Part shown: one piece after another, positions 16,037 to 24,968 of the stretch
Position numbering within the stretch: the stretch's first letter is position 1
How the letters are laid out: each line of letters opens with the position of its first letter
Notes under the pieces: model-generated
Database searches by the model: none
Told to the model about the DNA's origin: nothing
What the model saw: the letters and a program-made list of their open reading frames with translations, nothing else
NCBI RefSeq assembly: GCF_029212375.1
Contig: NZ_JARGNU010000003.1
Coordinates: 230,039 to 294,038, forward strand
Length of the DNA: 64,000 nucleotides
Reading direction: 5' to 3'
DNA from: Zhongshania sp.
GTDB taxonomy: Bacteria; Pseudomonadota; Gammaproteobacteria; Pseudomonadales; Spongiibacteraceae
Translations under genes and position numbers: made by a program

Positions 16037-16804
16037 ATGGCGACGAAAAACTACTCATATTTGGGCAAAGGCCCAATCTATGCCGGCGTTGTTGGTGGAG
16101 CGCTTTTGCCCGTTGGTAACTGTTCCGCGCTGCAGTTTGCAGTGAGTGAGAGCAAGATCAATCAGCCTGACTATACCAACCCAGGCGGCGGCTCGGCTAA
16201 CTCGGTATCGCGTGTAGACGACGTAACCGGATCGATGACGCTGCTAGATCTTAGCCCTAAAAACCTCTCGCTAGCGTATCGCGGCACCACTCGCGAGGTG
16301 ACCGGCGGCGTTAACGTCACGGGTGAAGAGCATACCGCTTACCCGAGTGCGTTGCTTGCGTTTACGGACACGCCAGACATCAGTGACACCGGCGATATTG
16401 TTGTGACGCTAGACCCTTCTGGTTCTCCAACAGTACTGGTCGAGAATACAGATTACGAAGTAACCCGCGCGGGCGTCGTGTTCTTGGAAGGATCCACGAA
16501 TATCACTGATGCAGTAGACGGCCACGACGTAGAGGTCGATTACCCGAAGGCTGACAGCGTTGTGATGGAAGCCCTTGTCTCGTCTGGCTTGGAATACCGT
16601 CTTGTGTTTGACGGTCTCAACGAAGCGCAGTCAGGTAAAGCGGTAACTATCTCAGCTCACCGTATCAAGTTTTCACCGACCGCTGGCAGCAGCTTTATCG
16701 GTGATGAGTTTGCGGAGCTTCCTCTCGAATTTACGGTGTTGTCCGACAGCGGTATTGCTGGTGCGGATATTTCTAAATTCTTCAAGGTGGCAATGGAGCA
16801 GTAA
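16037..16804 (+). CDS. Major tail tube protein (siphovirus-type)
   Basis: This 255-residue protein has a strong AAAAGGAG ribosome site. The beta-rich sequence with LGKGPIYAGVVGG at the start and FTVLSDSGIAGADISKFFKVAM at the end resembles tail tube proteins of non-contractile phages. The middle (about residues 100-170) has an inserted beta segment (VTLDPSGSPTVLVENTDYEV, then GVVFLEGSTNITDAV), probably an exposed domain. It is the only tube candidate, and no sheath gene is next to it. A terminator follows. Confidence 0.75.
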   Translation: MATKNYSYLGKGPIYAGVVGGALLPVGNCSALQFAVSESKINQPDYTNPGGGSANSVSRVDDVTGSMTLLDLSPKNLSLAYRGTTREVTGGVNVTGEEHTAYPSALLAFTDTPDISDTGDIVVTLDPSGSPTVLVENTDYEVTRAGVVFLEGSTNITDAVDGHDVEVDYPKADSVVMEALVSSGLEYRLVFDGLNEAQSGKAVTISAHRIKFSPTAGSSFIGDEFAELPLEFTVLSDSGIAGADISKFFKVAMEQ

Positions 16805-16808
16805 TCGC

Positions 16809-16835
16809 ACGGCGGCTTATGCCCGCCGTAGTTTT
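16809..16835 (+). terminator. Terminator after the tail tube gene
   Basis: ACGGCGG (16809-16815) pairs with CCGCCGT (16823-16829) around a 7-base loop, followed by AGTTTT. It probably lowers expression of the tail genes beyond the abundant tube protein. Confidence 0.7.
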
Positions 16836-16864
16836 CCCCTAATAGATTTTGAGGACTTAAGACC

Positions 16865-17017
16865 ATGACCGGACAAGACAAAGCAAAAACCGTGAAAGTG
16901 AAGCTTAACCAGGCACACACTCATCGCGGCAAAGATTACAAAAAAGACGAGGTTATCGACGTGCTCCCGCACTCTGCTAGTTACATTGAAAAGCACAAGA
17001 TAGGTAGTCGCGTTTAA
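16865..17017 (+). CDS. 50-residue phage protein of the KVKL...HTHRGK type
   Basis: The product (TVKVKLNQAHTHRGKDYKKD, then EVIDVLPHSASYIEKHKIG) matches a common class of small phage proteins with a conserved HTHRGK and DV segment, found near tail or capsid genes. Its role is unknown. It lies exactly where long-tailed phages keep a tail assembly chaperone, between tube and tape measure, but it does not look like one and no slippery frameshift site is visible. It is flanked by hairpins on both sides. Confidence 0.7.
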   Translation: MTGQDKAKTVKVKLNQAHTHRGKDYKKDEVIDVLPHSASYIEKHKIGSRV

Positions 17018-17033
17018 TCTTTAGCACTTTTTT

Positions 17034-17060
17034 AAGGGGCGGCCCGACCGCCCTTTATTC
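17034..17060 (+). terminator. Hairpin before the tape measure gene
   Basis: AAGGGGCGG (17034-17042) pairs with CCGCCCTTT (17048-17056, one G-T pair) around CCCGA, followed by ATTC. It is a moderate terminator; TTTTTT lies on its 5' side, so it may also work on the other strand. Confidence 0.6.
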
Positions 17061-17101
17061 ATTCCGCATTAATCAATTCTATCCAGTCAGGAGTCTGCGC
17101 C

Positions 17102-20100
17102 GTGGAGCGTAACCTTGAGTTATCAGTCAAGTTAAAAACTGCCGTTGCCGGCCTTGCCGAAATTCAAAAATTGATTGGCGAGATTGATGGCGTAGGTGGC
17201 GCTACCGAAGAGGCTGCTGATCGCAGTCGAGCTTTGTCTGATGAAATTAAAAAGCTGGAAGACTCTCAGAAGCTAGTTGATAGCTTTAGAAATATTCGCT
17301 TAGAAGTGAATAAGACTGGCGACGAGTTAAGTGATGCTCAAGCCGAAGCGCAACGTCTCGGTAAAGAATTTGGCAGCGCATCAGCGCCGACAAAGAAACT
17401 AAAAACTGATTTTGAGAATGCCCGAAAAACTGTCCAACGACTAAAAGAAACTCAGATCGAGCAAACTCTTGCTCTGCAGAAAAGCCGCAAGGAGCTTGAG
17501 GGCGCAGGTCTATCGAGTCAAAAACTTAACGCCGCGCAGGCGGAAGTTCGCGAGTCAATGCAGCGCACAACAGATGAGATTGGAGACCTCACCCAGGAGC
17601 TTAAGCAAGCTCGCGACGCTTCGGCCAAGGATTTTAAAGATCCCACTGATAAGCTGGAGCGAGGGGCTAGGTCGGCTGGGAACTCACTTGAGACACTGAC
17701 TTCTAGGATAAAACGCACTGCCACGGTAGCGATCGGCAGCGTTGCTGCGTTCTTCGGTATTCGTGAAGCTGTGCGCGGCATTACTGGAATCGTCGAGGTT
17801 GGCGGCGACTTCGAGATACTGCAGGCCCGTCTAGAGGCGCTTACTGGATCTGCCGAAGCAGGAGAAGAAGCCTTCGCATGGATTAAAGACTTTACTAAAA
17901 ACACGCCTTTCCAGCTAAACGAAGTGACTGACGCATTTATCCGAGCCAAGGCGTTCGGATTGGATCCTATGAATGGCACATTGCAGGCCGTTGCTGACCA
18001 AGCCGCCAAGACCGGTGGTGGTATTGAAACCCTCAATGGGATTGTCAGCGCACTTGGTCAGGCTTATAGCAAGGGCAAACTTCAAACCGAAGAGATGCTC
18101 CAGCTCATTGAGCGCGGTGTTCCCGCCTGGGATCTATTAGCTAAAGCAACTGGGCGTAGTGCTGCTGAGCTGCAAAAAATGGCGACTGCTGGCGAGCTGG
18201 GCCGGAAAGAGATCCAGTTGCTAATTGATGCCCTCGGGGAGTCCGGCGCTGGTGCAGCCGAAAAGCAAATGGGCAAGCTACAGGGGCTGGTTTCAAATCT
18301 TAAAGACACCTTTGTCGGCTTTTTAAACGACATTAACGATAAAGGGCTGCTTGAATATATTAAAGATGAAATTAAAGGTATTGCAGCTGCCTTTAATGAG
18401 ATGAAAGAAAGCGGTGAGCTGGACGCATTGGCAAAACGGATTTCCGATTCGATTATCAAACTGATCGAAACCGTAAAGGGCGTTGGGTCGTTTCTATATG
18501 AGTACCGGAATGCAATCGTAGCGGTAACAAAAGCGTGGGTGGCTTATAAAGCGATTAAGATTGGTTCCGACCTTATCTCTTTAGGCCAAAAGGTACGCTT
18601 GGCAACTCTTGATCTGGTGTCTTTTGAGAAGCAAACCGGCAAAAGTGCTGGGCGGCTCGGTAAGTTTGGCACGCTATTAAGGGCTGTTCCTGGGCCGGTT
18701 AAAATAGTGGCTTTAGGGGCTGCGTTTCTTGGCCTAGATGATATTTTGGTCGGTAGTGGTAAGGCGATTGGCGAGTGGGCGGCGAAGATGGCAGGGGCAG
18801 ACGATATCGTTGCCGAGGCTCAGCGCCGCGTTAGGGCGAATGCCTCTGCTCGGCTGTATGCCCTAGAGGACGAAATTGCGGCTTTAGACCGCTATCGTGA
18901 CGTTAGGCAGATTACTGCTGAGCAAGGGGCTAAGCTGTCTGAAGAGGAACGCTCAGCGTATGCCAAGCAGCTGCAGGGCCAAAAGGATTTACTTGCTGCA
19001 GAGTATAGCCGCGCACTTAATCAAGAGCTGCTAGGCGAGAACACCAAAAAGGCCCAAGCAGAAATATCTGCAGCACTTAAAGCTACCCGCGCGAGCATGA
19101 CGGCGCTGACCGAGTCGGCGGATATTGCTGATCGGGCGATTAGTTCGGGTGTATCTGCATCTGCTCAAGTGCTCATTGATAAGTTCAGAGAATTGACTGC
19201 TGGCGGAGCGGAAGTCGCCGAAGCCCTTGATACTGTTTTTGAGAATTTTAAAACGGATTCTGTAGGGAATGTCCGCGCATTTGTTGAAGCGGTCGGAGAA
19301 ATTGCGACAGAGTCATTAGAGGTTGCGGCGGCGCTAGACAAAAATATTGCCAAAAAGCTCGACGACATGACCGGTCAGGAGCTGCAGCGTTTTGCTATTA
19401 CGCTAGAGTCCGCTTTCGACGGCGGTGCAGAAGGTGCAAAGAGATTTGCTGACCTTGCGGATCGCGTAGCTGATTCAGCACTTAAAAATATAGGCACGTC
19501 ACTCCAAGAAATACGTACTGGTATTTCTGAAATGGAAGCTGACGCGCTCGTGAGTTTTGCGACGTTTACCGGGTCTGGTGTTCGATCGGCTGAAGAAGTT
19601 AAAGCCGCGATAGAGTCCCTGCAAGGCGAACTTAAAAACCCGGAGGCTGTGGACGAGTTCCGCCGGCTACTGTCAGCCTGGGCGGAATCAAGCGGCGAGA
19701 ATATCGACGAGGTAAGTGCTGCACTTAAAGCATTGGCCGAAGACGTTAAAGGCACTGCTGAACAAATCGCCGCAGACCTTTCTAAGGCTATTCAGTCCGC
19801 CGGCAACGAAGAAGCAATAAACGAAATTCGCGCTCGTATAGGCACGTTATATAGCGAAGGGAAAATCGGCGTTGAGGAATACACCCGCGCTCTTGCCGAG
19901 GCTAGCGATCGTCAGCGTGAGTTAAGCGAGGCCGGAAGTGAAGCTGGCAAGAACGTCGCCGACGGCATGGACGAGGCCACTGAGTCAGTTAAAGAGTTTG
20001 GTGAGGAAGCCAGTCGCGCCGAGCAAATAATCGGTGATACCGCATCCAGAGCGCGAGGAATCGCCGAGGGCATTTCATCTTTTTACAATACCGTCACAGC

Positions 20101-20980
20101 GAACCTTATCTCACTCAGTCAACAAGCGCACGACGCCTTTATCAACGCGACAGGTGGAGAAGCTGCGCAGAGAGGGCTTGATGAATATCGGACGAAGCTA
20201 GAAGCCGTAGAGGGACAGATTCGCAGCATGACAGCGGCGGTCAGCCTAGACCGCAGCGGCATTCTCAACTGGTTTAAGGACACCTCAATCGCAGCGTCGC
20301 AAGTAGAGGCTGACTTCTATCGTCAAAAGCTCGCACTAGAGGATCTGGTCACAAGCTTGAGCAATGGTGGTCTCGCCGGCCGCTATATGTCTGACTCCAT
20401 TGATTCGTTAGGTCGTCGTTTTGACCTGCTGGACGATCAAGACTTGTCGCGGCTGCAGGGTGCAATCCAGCGAGTGCAAGCCGAAGTTTCGAGCCTAAAT
20501 GATTCCCTACAAGACACCATCAGCAGCTTACGCCAAGAGCTTGCAGGTCTGCAGGGCGATAATGAACAGCTTGAGCAATTGCGTTACGCAGAACAGCGGG
20601 CGGAGCTTGAGGCCCAGTTGCAAAAAGCTCGCTCGCTTGGTGACAGGGAGGCCACTGCAGCTGCACAGGAAGCCCTCAATCTCTCTCAGCAGGCTTATAA
20701 CATCCGGCTTGCGCAAGCTAAAGAACGTACTGCAGACGAGAAAGCCCGCGTTACTGAACAAGCCGCTGAAACTGAACGACAACGTCAGCTAGTAGAAGCT
20801 CAGCAGCGAGAAACCACGGCACAAAACTTCTCGAGTGAAGACCGCCAAAACACCGTCACTCAACTTCCGTCGCGCACGATAATTTTGCAGGCGCCAGACG
20901 GCCGCCAAGCCTCCGTGACAACAGATAACGAAGACGATCTTATCTCTGTGCTTGAGAGCTTAGGCCGGAGGGTCAGCTAA
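17102..20980 (+). CDS. Tail tape measure protein
   Basis: In this 1292-residue protein the N-terminal coiled coil (residues 1-200) is followed by a hydrophobic helix. The conserved tape-measure core comes next (about residues 235-420: EILQARLEALTGSAEAGEEAF, and TPFQLNEVTDAFIRAKAFGL). A long helical region follows, ending in a Gln/Glu-rich coiled coil. GTG 17102 has CAGGAG upstream. It is almost twice the size of Mu gp42, in line with a long flexible tail; at roughly 0.15 nm per residue the tail would be near 190 nm (inference). It overlaps the next gene by one base. Confidence 0.9.
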   Translation: MERNLELSVKLKTAVAGLAEIQKLIGEIDGVGGATEEAADRSRALSDEIKKLEDSQKLVDSFRNIRLEVNKTGDELSDAQAEAQRLGKEFGSASAPTKKLKTDFENARKTVQRLKETQIEQTLALQKSRKELEGAGLSSQKLNAAQAEVRESMQRTTDEIGDLTQELKQARDASAKDFKDPTDKLERGARSAGNSLETLTSRIKRTATVAIGSVAAFFGIREAVRGITGIVEVGGDFEILQARLEALTGSAEAGEEAFAWIKDFTKNTPFQLNEVTDAFIRAKAFGLDPMNGTLQAVADQAAKTGGGIETLNGIVSALGQAYSKGKLQTEEMLQLIERGVPAWDLLAKATGRSAAELQKMATAGELGRKEIQLLIDALGESGAGAAEKQMGKLQGLVSNLKDTFVGFLNDINDKGLLEYIKDEIKGIAAAFNEMKESGELDALAKRISDSIIKLIETVKGVGSFLYEYRNAIVAVTKAWVAYKAIKIGSDLISLGQKVRLATLDLVSFEKQTGKSAGRLGKFGTLLRAVPGPVKIVALGAAFLGLDDILVGSGKAIGEWAAKMAGADDIVAEAQRRVRANASARLYALEDEIAALDRYRDVRQITAEQGAKLSEEERSAYAKQLQGQKDLLAAEYSRALNQELLGENTKKAQAEISAALKATRASMTALTESADIADRAISSGVSASAQVLIDKFRELTAGGAEVAEALDTVFENFKTDSVGNVRAFVEAVGEIATESLEVAAALDKNIAKKLDDMTGQELQRFAITLESAFDGGAEGAKRFADLADRVADSALKNIGTSLQEIRTGISEMEADALVSFATFTGSGVRSAEEVKAAIESLQGELKNPEAVDEFRRLLSAWAESSGENIDEVSAALKALAEDVKGTAEQIAADLSKAIQSAGNEEAINEIRARIGTLYSEGKIGVEEYTRALAEASDRQRELSEAGSEAGKNVADGMDEATESVKEFGEEASRAEQIIGDTASRARGIAEGISSFYNTVTANLISLSQQAHDAFINATGGEAAQRGLDEYRTKLEAVEGQIRSMTAAVSLDRSGILNWFKDTSIAASQVEADFYRQKLALEDLVTSLSNGGLAGRYMSDSIDSLGRRFDLLDDQDLSRLQGAIQRVQAEVSSLNDSLQDTISSLRQELAGLQGDNEQLEQLRYAEQRAELEAQLQKARSLGDREATAAAQEALNLSQQAYNIRLAQAKERTADEKARVTEQAAETERQRQLVEAQQRETTAQNFSSEDRQNTVTQLPSRTIILQAPDGRQASVTTDNEDDLISVLESLGRRVS

Positions 20981-21372
20981 TGCCGATATCCATTACCGAC
21001 GGTACCACGACCATCGACCTGCCTAGCGACCTGCAGTGGTCAGACGAGTTTGAGTGGTCGAGCGTCGAGCAAGAAAAGGAATACAGTCTCACCGGCGCGC
21101 TGCTTGTGCAGCAAGGCATTAAGCAAAAAGGTCGGCCAATCACACTGAAAAGCGGTGGCGGCGCTTGGGTGCTGCGCTCTGTCGTTAAAGCGCTGCAGGC
21201 TTACTACAACACCCCTGATCAAGTTTTTACGCTAACGCTTTGGGACGAGACTTTTGTCGTCCAATTTGAGCGCCCAGACGGATTAAAAGCCGAGGAAGTA
21301 CTCCGCCAGGCCGATCCGGGCCCCACACACTTTTACACCATCGAATTAAAATTATTTGAGGTAGCAGAATGA
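20980..21372 (+). CDS. Distal tail-type structural protein, 130 residues
   Basis: A beta-rich 130-residue protein (ITDGTTTIDLPSDLQWSDEF, ending FYTIELKLFEVAE) placed directly after the tape measure, where distal tail proteins sit in long-tailed phages. It starts on the last base of the tape measure gene and overlaps the next gene by 4 bases. I recognise the position and the B3-like tail context, not a defined family. Confidence 0.55.
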   Translation: MPISITDGTTTIDLPSDLQWSDEFEWSSVEQEKEYSLTGALLVQQGIKQKGRPITLKSGGGAWVLRSVVKALQAYYNTPDQVFTLTLWDETFVVQFERPDGLKAEEVLRQADPGPTHFYTIELKLFEVAE

Positions 21373-22841
21373 CTATTACGAGCGATCAGATTGTACTCGC
21401 CGAGTCACAAGTCATGGCCGACACCGAGGACGGTGGCGGTCGTATGTCTGGGAGCGTGGTCGAGGAAGGGGCAATCAACAATACGATGCCGGATATATCG
21501 CGGCTTGATCGAGTGTACGGCCGTGTGAATTTACGAAAGTTATTTCTATCAGTGCGATCGGCGAATCAAGACACTTTACTTGGTGCTCATTCAATTTTAT
21601 TACGTCAGCCGCTAGACCCTCGCGTTGCTGTTTCGTTGTTTCAAACGGGGAGTCATACGGATCGCCGCGCAGATGCTCGGGATCGCCTAGAGAGCTATCT
21701 CGTCAAATCGTCAGAAGCCAATTTTTGGCTTTGGGGTGATCAGCTGGAAAGCCAGCGGGGGATCGCTGCACTGCAGCGTGTAGATGCAAAGCCGCCCGAG
21801 CCAGGCGAAGTGTATTGCTTAGTGACTCCCGAAGGGTATGAGCAATACATCCGGTTCACCGATGTTACCGTTGCCACAGAAATATTCACGACCTATGTCG
21901 GAACCAGCCTTTATGATTTTCCATTGCAAACGCTACGCATAAATATTGCCAGCGAACTTGAGGAAGACTTTGTCGGGTCCGAGCCATTACCAACCGGCCG
22001 TGAAAAATCTAAATCCAAAGTGCTTACGTCTCAGGTTGCGGATGCCGCTAGATATTTTGGCGCAGCTAAGGTGTCTGTGAGCGCAGAGCCTGGCGACCTA
22101 ACTGCACAGGTCAATTCTGTTTATACAAACTTGGTGCCTAGCGCCCAGAGCGAAACTCCGCTTACCGATCGCGCCGCTGGGCCGGGTCGCTTGCCTGTTG
22201 TGCCCATCTCAGATTCTACGCTTACCGTTAATGCCGACGATGTAAATCAAGATCTCGATGGCTACGCTGTTTACTACACCGGTCGAGGCATCGTGCCTGG
22301 CTCCTTGGTTATTGGCGGGGGAAATGGCGATTATGTCGATAACGGCGGGGCCATTAAGCATTCAGCTGGATCAAACCGTTTAGATCTATCGGAAATTGAT
22401 TACCAAAACGGCATCGTGCGTATCAAATGGACGTCGAGTAGTTATAAAAACAATCCGATCACACTCACCTTTTTGCCTGGCGCATCGTATTCGCAGCAAG
22501 CCTACAGCTTTGGTGTGCCTATTTTATTGCAAAACAGATCGCTCAGTTACGTTCAGCAACTCCGGCCAATACCCGCGCCTAGCACAACAATTATCGAGTA
22601 CATGGCGCTCGGCCGCTGGAACACAATTCGCGATCGTGGCGACGGAATACTCGAGGGCGATGGCGTCGGGCAAATCAACTATGCGAGCGGAACGCTCGAA
22701 GTAACGCTATCGGCATTGCCGGACGTTGGCCCTGAAATCATTTATTCATGGGGCGATCCGCGCTCGTTTGACATCCAAGACGGGGCAACAACAGAGCCGA
22801 ATATTGTGGTGAATATAAGCGTAACCGAGCTTGTCAGCTAA
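21369..22841 (+). CDS. Tail structural protein with Ig-like repeat motif
   Basis: A 490-residue, beta-rich virion protein. The N-terminal 200 residues carry LLGAHSILLRQPLDPRVAVS and an EIFTTYVGTSLYDFPLQTLR stretch seen in tail proteins of B3-like transposable phages. Towards the C-terminus a short motif recurs, hydrophobic-D/N-Y-x2-G-hydrophobic (EIDYQNGIVRIKW near residue 343, INYASGTLEVTL near 437). The same motif recurs in the next protein. Probable tail-tip component; the specific role is unknown. Confidence 0.55.
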   Translation: MTITSDQIVLAESQVMADTEDGGGRMSGSVVEEGAINNTMPDISRLDRVYGRVNLRKLFLSVRSANQDTLLGAHSILLRQPLDPRVAVSLFQTGSHTDRRADARDRLESYLVKSSEANFWLWGDQLESQRGIAALQRVDAKPPEPGEVYCLVTPEGYEQYIRFTDVTVATEIFTTYVGTSLYDFPLQTLRINIASELEEDFVGSEPLPTGREKSKSKVLTSQVADAARYFGAAKVSVSAEPGDLTAQVNSVYTNLVPSAQSETPLTDRAAGPGRLPVVPISDSTLTVNADDVNQDLDGYAVYYTGRGIVPGSLVIGGGNGDYVDNGGAIKHSAGSNRLDLSEIDYQNGIVRIKWTSSSYKNNPITLTFLPGASYSQQAYSFGVPILLQNRSLSYVQQLRPIPAPSTTIIEYMALGRWNTIRDRGDGILEGDGVGQINYASGTLEVTLSALPDVGPEIIYSWGDPRSFDIQDGATTEPNIVVNISVTELVS

Positions 22842-22862
22842 CAACGGTTAAAGGGGAAATTT

Positions 22863-24968
22863 ATGGCAACAGGATCAGTGGGGTCGGTGGGTGGATCCAT
22901 CTCGCGCAAGCCGTTCGCGGTGGGTAGCGTAGCAATAGAGTGGAGTGTCGGTGCAACAACGTACACCTTAAGTGACGACGGTGCGGGGCACTTAACCGGC
23001 GACGGTGCGGGGGTTATTAATTACGCGTTTGGTACGGTGCAGTTTAAGCCAAACCCAGCGCCAAGGCCGATTGATGGAGATTATGAGTTTTCGTACAACC
23101 GCTGGAATGGCGCCGGCACAAAGCTATCTGACAGTGTAACGGCGACCCAAGCAGAGATTACGCGGACACTCTCAGGTGCACCTCTTTCTGTCGGCTCAGT
23201 CGTCGTAAAGGCGACAATGGTTCGGCAGCGAGAAGCCCTTGATTTTAACAGCAACGGCGCCGGCGGGAGTGCTTCAGAACGTCGAGAATATAAAATCGAC
23301 GTGTATGCCAGCGATAATGGCGACGGCGAACTGTTGCGCGATGGCGAAGTGGTGGGAACGATCAACTACACCACGGGAGAAGTTGTCTTTGATCTTCGTA
23401 AAAACTACACCTATGAGGTTTTGGAAGAAACCGAAGGGCCAGTGCTGTATCAAGAGTGGGAGGTGGACGGCGGCGCTTCCGAGTTAGAAGTTTATGACAA
23501 TACCATCGATATAGCTTTGTTTTACACAATCACCTCCGATCCTACGACAGCAGTTACTAAGTACATCCCCATTGAGGCGGTAACGGTTGACCTAATACCC
23601 GCCAACGGCAGGCCGATCATTCCCGGCTCACTACTTTTTACGTGGGCGGGCAAAACCTACCGAGACCGCCAAGGCGCTATTATTACGGACTGGTCCAGCA
23701 CGACCGACGCAGGGGTCAGTGTGGGGTCGATAGATTACTCGACTGGGATTGTCTCATTGGAGGACTGGGCCGATGGTGCAGATCTTACCGCTGCCCCAGT
23801 TTTGCTTGGGTGCTTAACATGGCGGGGCGAGCGAACAACAAATTTCTCAAAGTTTAGAGCTGCCGGCGCGCCGCTCCGGCAGGGCTCAATGATTGTTAAT
23901 GCGGTTACCGAGGCGGGGGAAGAAATCGTCGTTACCGCGGCGCTAGACGGATCTTTGACTCACGCCAAAATCACCTCGGGCAATGTAGACACAGAAAACG
24001 GCATAGTCTCGATCGAGTGGGCGGAGCCCGTATTTCCTACCTCGATCAAATATTCAGCTGTGGCCTATAAATTCTTACCGCTCGACCCGACACTTTTGGG
24101 CCTAAATCCGACTAGGCTGCCGAGCGACGGTCGTGTGCCAATTTTCTTACCTGGCGATGTTGGCGTTTTCAGCCACACCATTGAAACCGCCGTGGCCAGC
24201 CCTGTCGCCGGCGAGGATTTAACTTTTACCCGCGACCATCAGGCCGAGGTCTGGGTGAAAGGCGCCAACGGCTTAGCGCTAAAGCCAACTGCTTACGTGC
24301 TTGATCGCGAGGCTGGCATTTTAACTTGGGCAGATCCTTTGGTGTTAGAAACCGATGATGAGGAGCCGCAGGCACTAACGACACCGCTCACGGTATTTGA
24401 TCGTGTTGAGGACATGGTTTTAATCACTGACGTCCAAGTCTCAGGGCTAATTGGCTTTAATGCGCCGTTATCACAAGACTACCCAGCCGATGAAGCCGTT
24501 CTATCGTCTGCAGTTCTCCACGGTGACCTGCGCGCGCGGGTCTACAACTTGTTTCACCAAGCCAGCTGGACAAGCGTGTGGAGCGATAGCCGGATCGGGT
24601 CAGACACCACCGCAAAATATAACGACGTAGCCTTTCCGCTTGAAATCAACAACCAAGGCTCGATCAAAGAACGCTGGCGGATAAGCTTCACTAGCTCCAC
24701 GACCTTTCAGATCGTCGGCGAGACAGTTGGTGTTATCGGTACCGGCGACACCTCAACCGATTGCGCCATTGCAAACCCCGCCACTGGCGCGCCGTATTTT
24801 ACTATTCGGCAGGCTGGCTGGGGATCGGGCTGGGCCAGCGGTAACCAAGTGCGATTTAACACCGACGGTGCGCAGTCTCCTTTTTGGCTAGCGCGGACGG
24901 TTTTGTCCGGCCCCGCTACAGCAGAAGAAGATAGCTTTGCGACTCAAAACAGAGGGGATGCTGACTGA
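22863..24968 (+). CDS. Large tail-tip structural protein with repeated INYxxGxV motif
   Basis: A 701-residue, beta-rich protein behind AAAGGGGAAATTT. It repeats the short motif of the upstream protein about five times: INYAFGTVQF (near 50), INYTTGEVVF (162), IDYSTGIVSL (290), DTENGIVSIEW (378) and DREAGILTWAD (482). Each probably closes an Ig-like or similar beta domain. The last 200 residues differ (GDLRARVYNLFHQASWTSVW). It is likely a trimeric or fibrous tail-tip part. The stop overlaps the next start. Confidence 0.55.
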   Translation: MATGSVGSVGGSISRKPFAVGSVAIEWSVGATTYTLSDDGAGHLTGDGAGVINYAFGTVQFKPNPAPRPIDGDYEFSYNRWNGAGTKLSDSVTATQAEITRTLSGAPLSVGSVVVKATMVRQREALDFNSNGAGGSASERREYKIDVYASDNGDGELLRDGEVVGTINYTTGEVVFDLRKNYTYEVLEETEGPVLYQEWEVDGGASELEVYDNTIDIALFYTITSDPTTAVTKYIPIEAVTVDLIPANGRPIIPGSLLFTWAGKTYRDRQGAIITDWSSTTDAGVSVGSIDYSTGIVSLEDWADGADLTAAPVLLGCLTWRGERTTNFSKFRAAGAPLRQGSMIVNAVTEAGEEIVVTAALDGSLTHAKITSGNVDTENGIVSIEWAEPVFPTSIKYSAVAYKFLPLDPTLLGLNPTRLPSDGRVPIFLPGDVGVFSHTIETAVASPVAGEDLTFTRDHQAEVWVKGANGLALKPTAYVLDREAGILTWADPLVLETDDEEPQALTTPLTVFDRVEDMVLITDVQVSGLIGFNAPLSQDYPADEAVLSSAVLHGDLRARVYNLFHQASWTSVWSDSRIGSDTTAKYNDVAFPLEINNQGSIKERWRISFTSSTTFQIVGETVGVIGTGDTSTDCAIANPATGAPYFTIRQAGWGSGWASGNQVRFNTDGAQSPFWLARTVLSGPATAEEDSFATQNRGDAD

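Noticed and set aside
16805..17101. Programmed frameshift for a tail assembly chaperone between tube and tape measure
   Set aside because: No slippery heptamer with an overlapping second frame is present; only a 50-residue protein flanked by hairpins is found.
17102..20980. Long minus-strand frames rich in Ser opposite the tape measure gene
   Set aside because: They mirror the Ala/Glu-rich codons of the tape measure and lack start signals.
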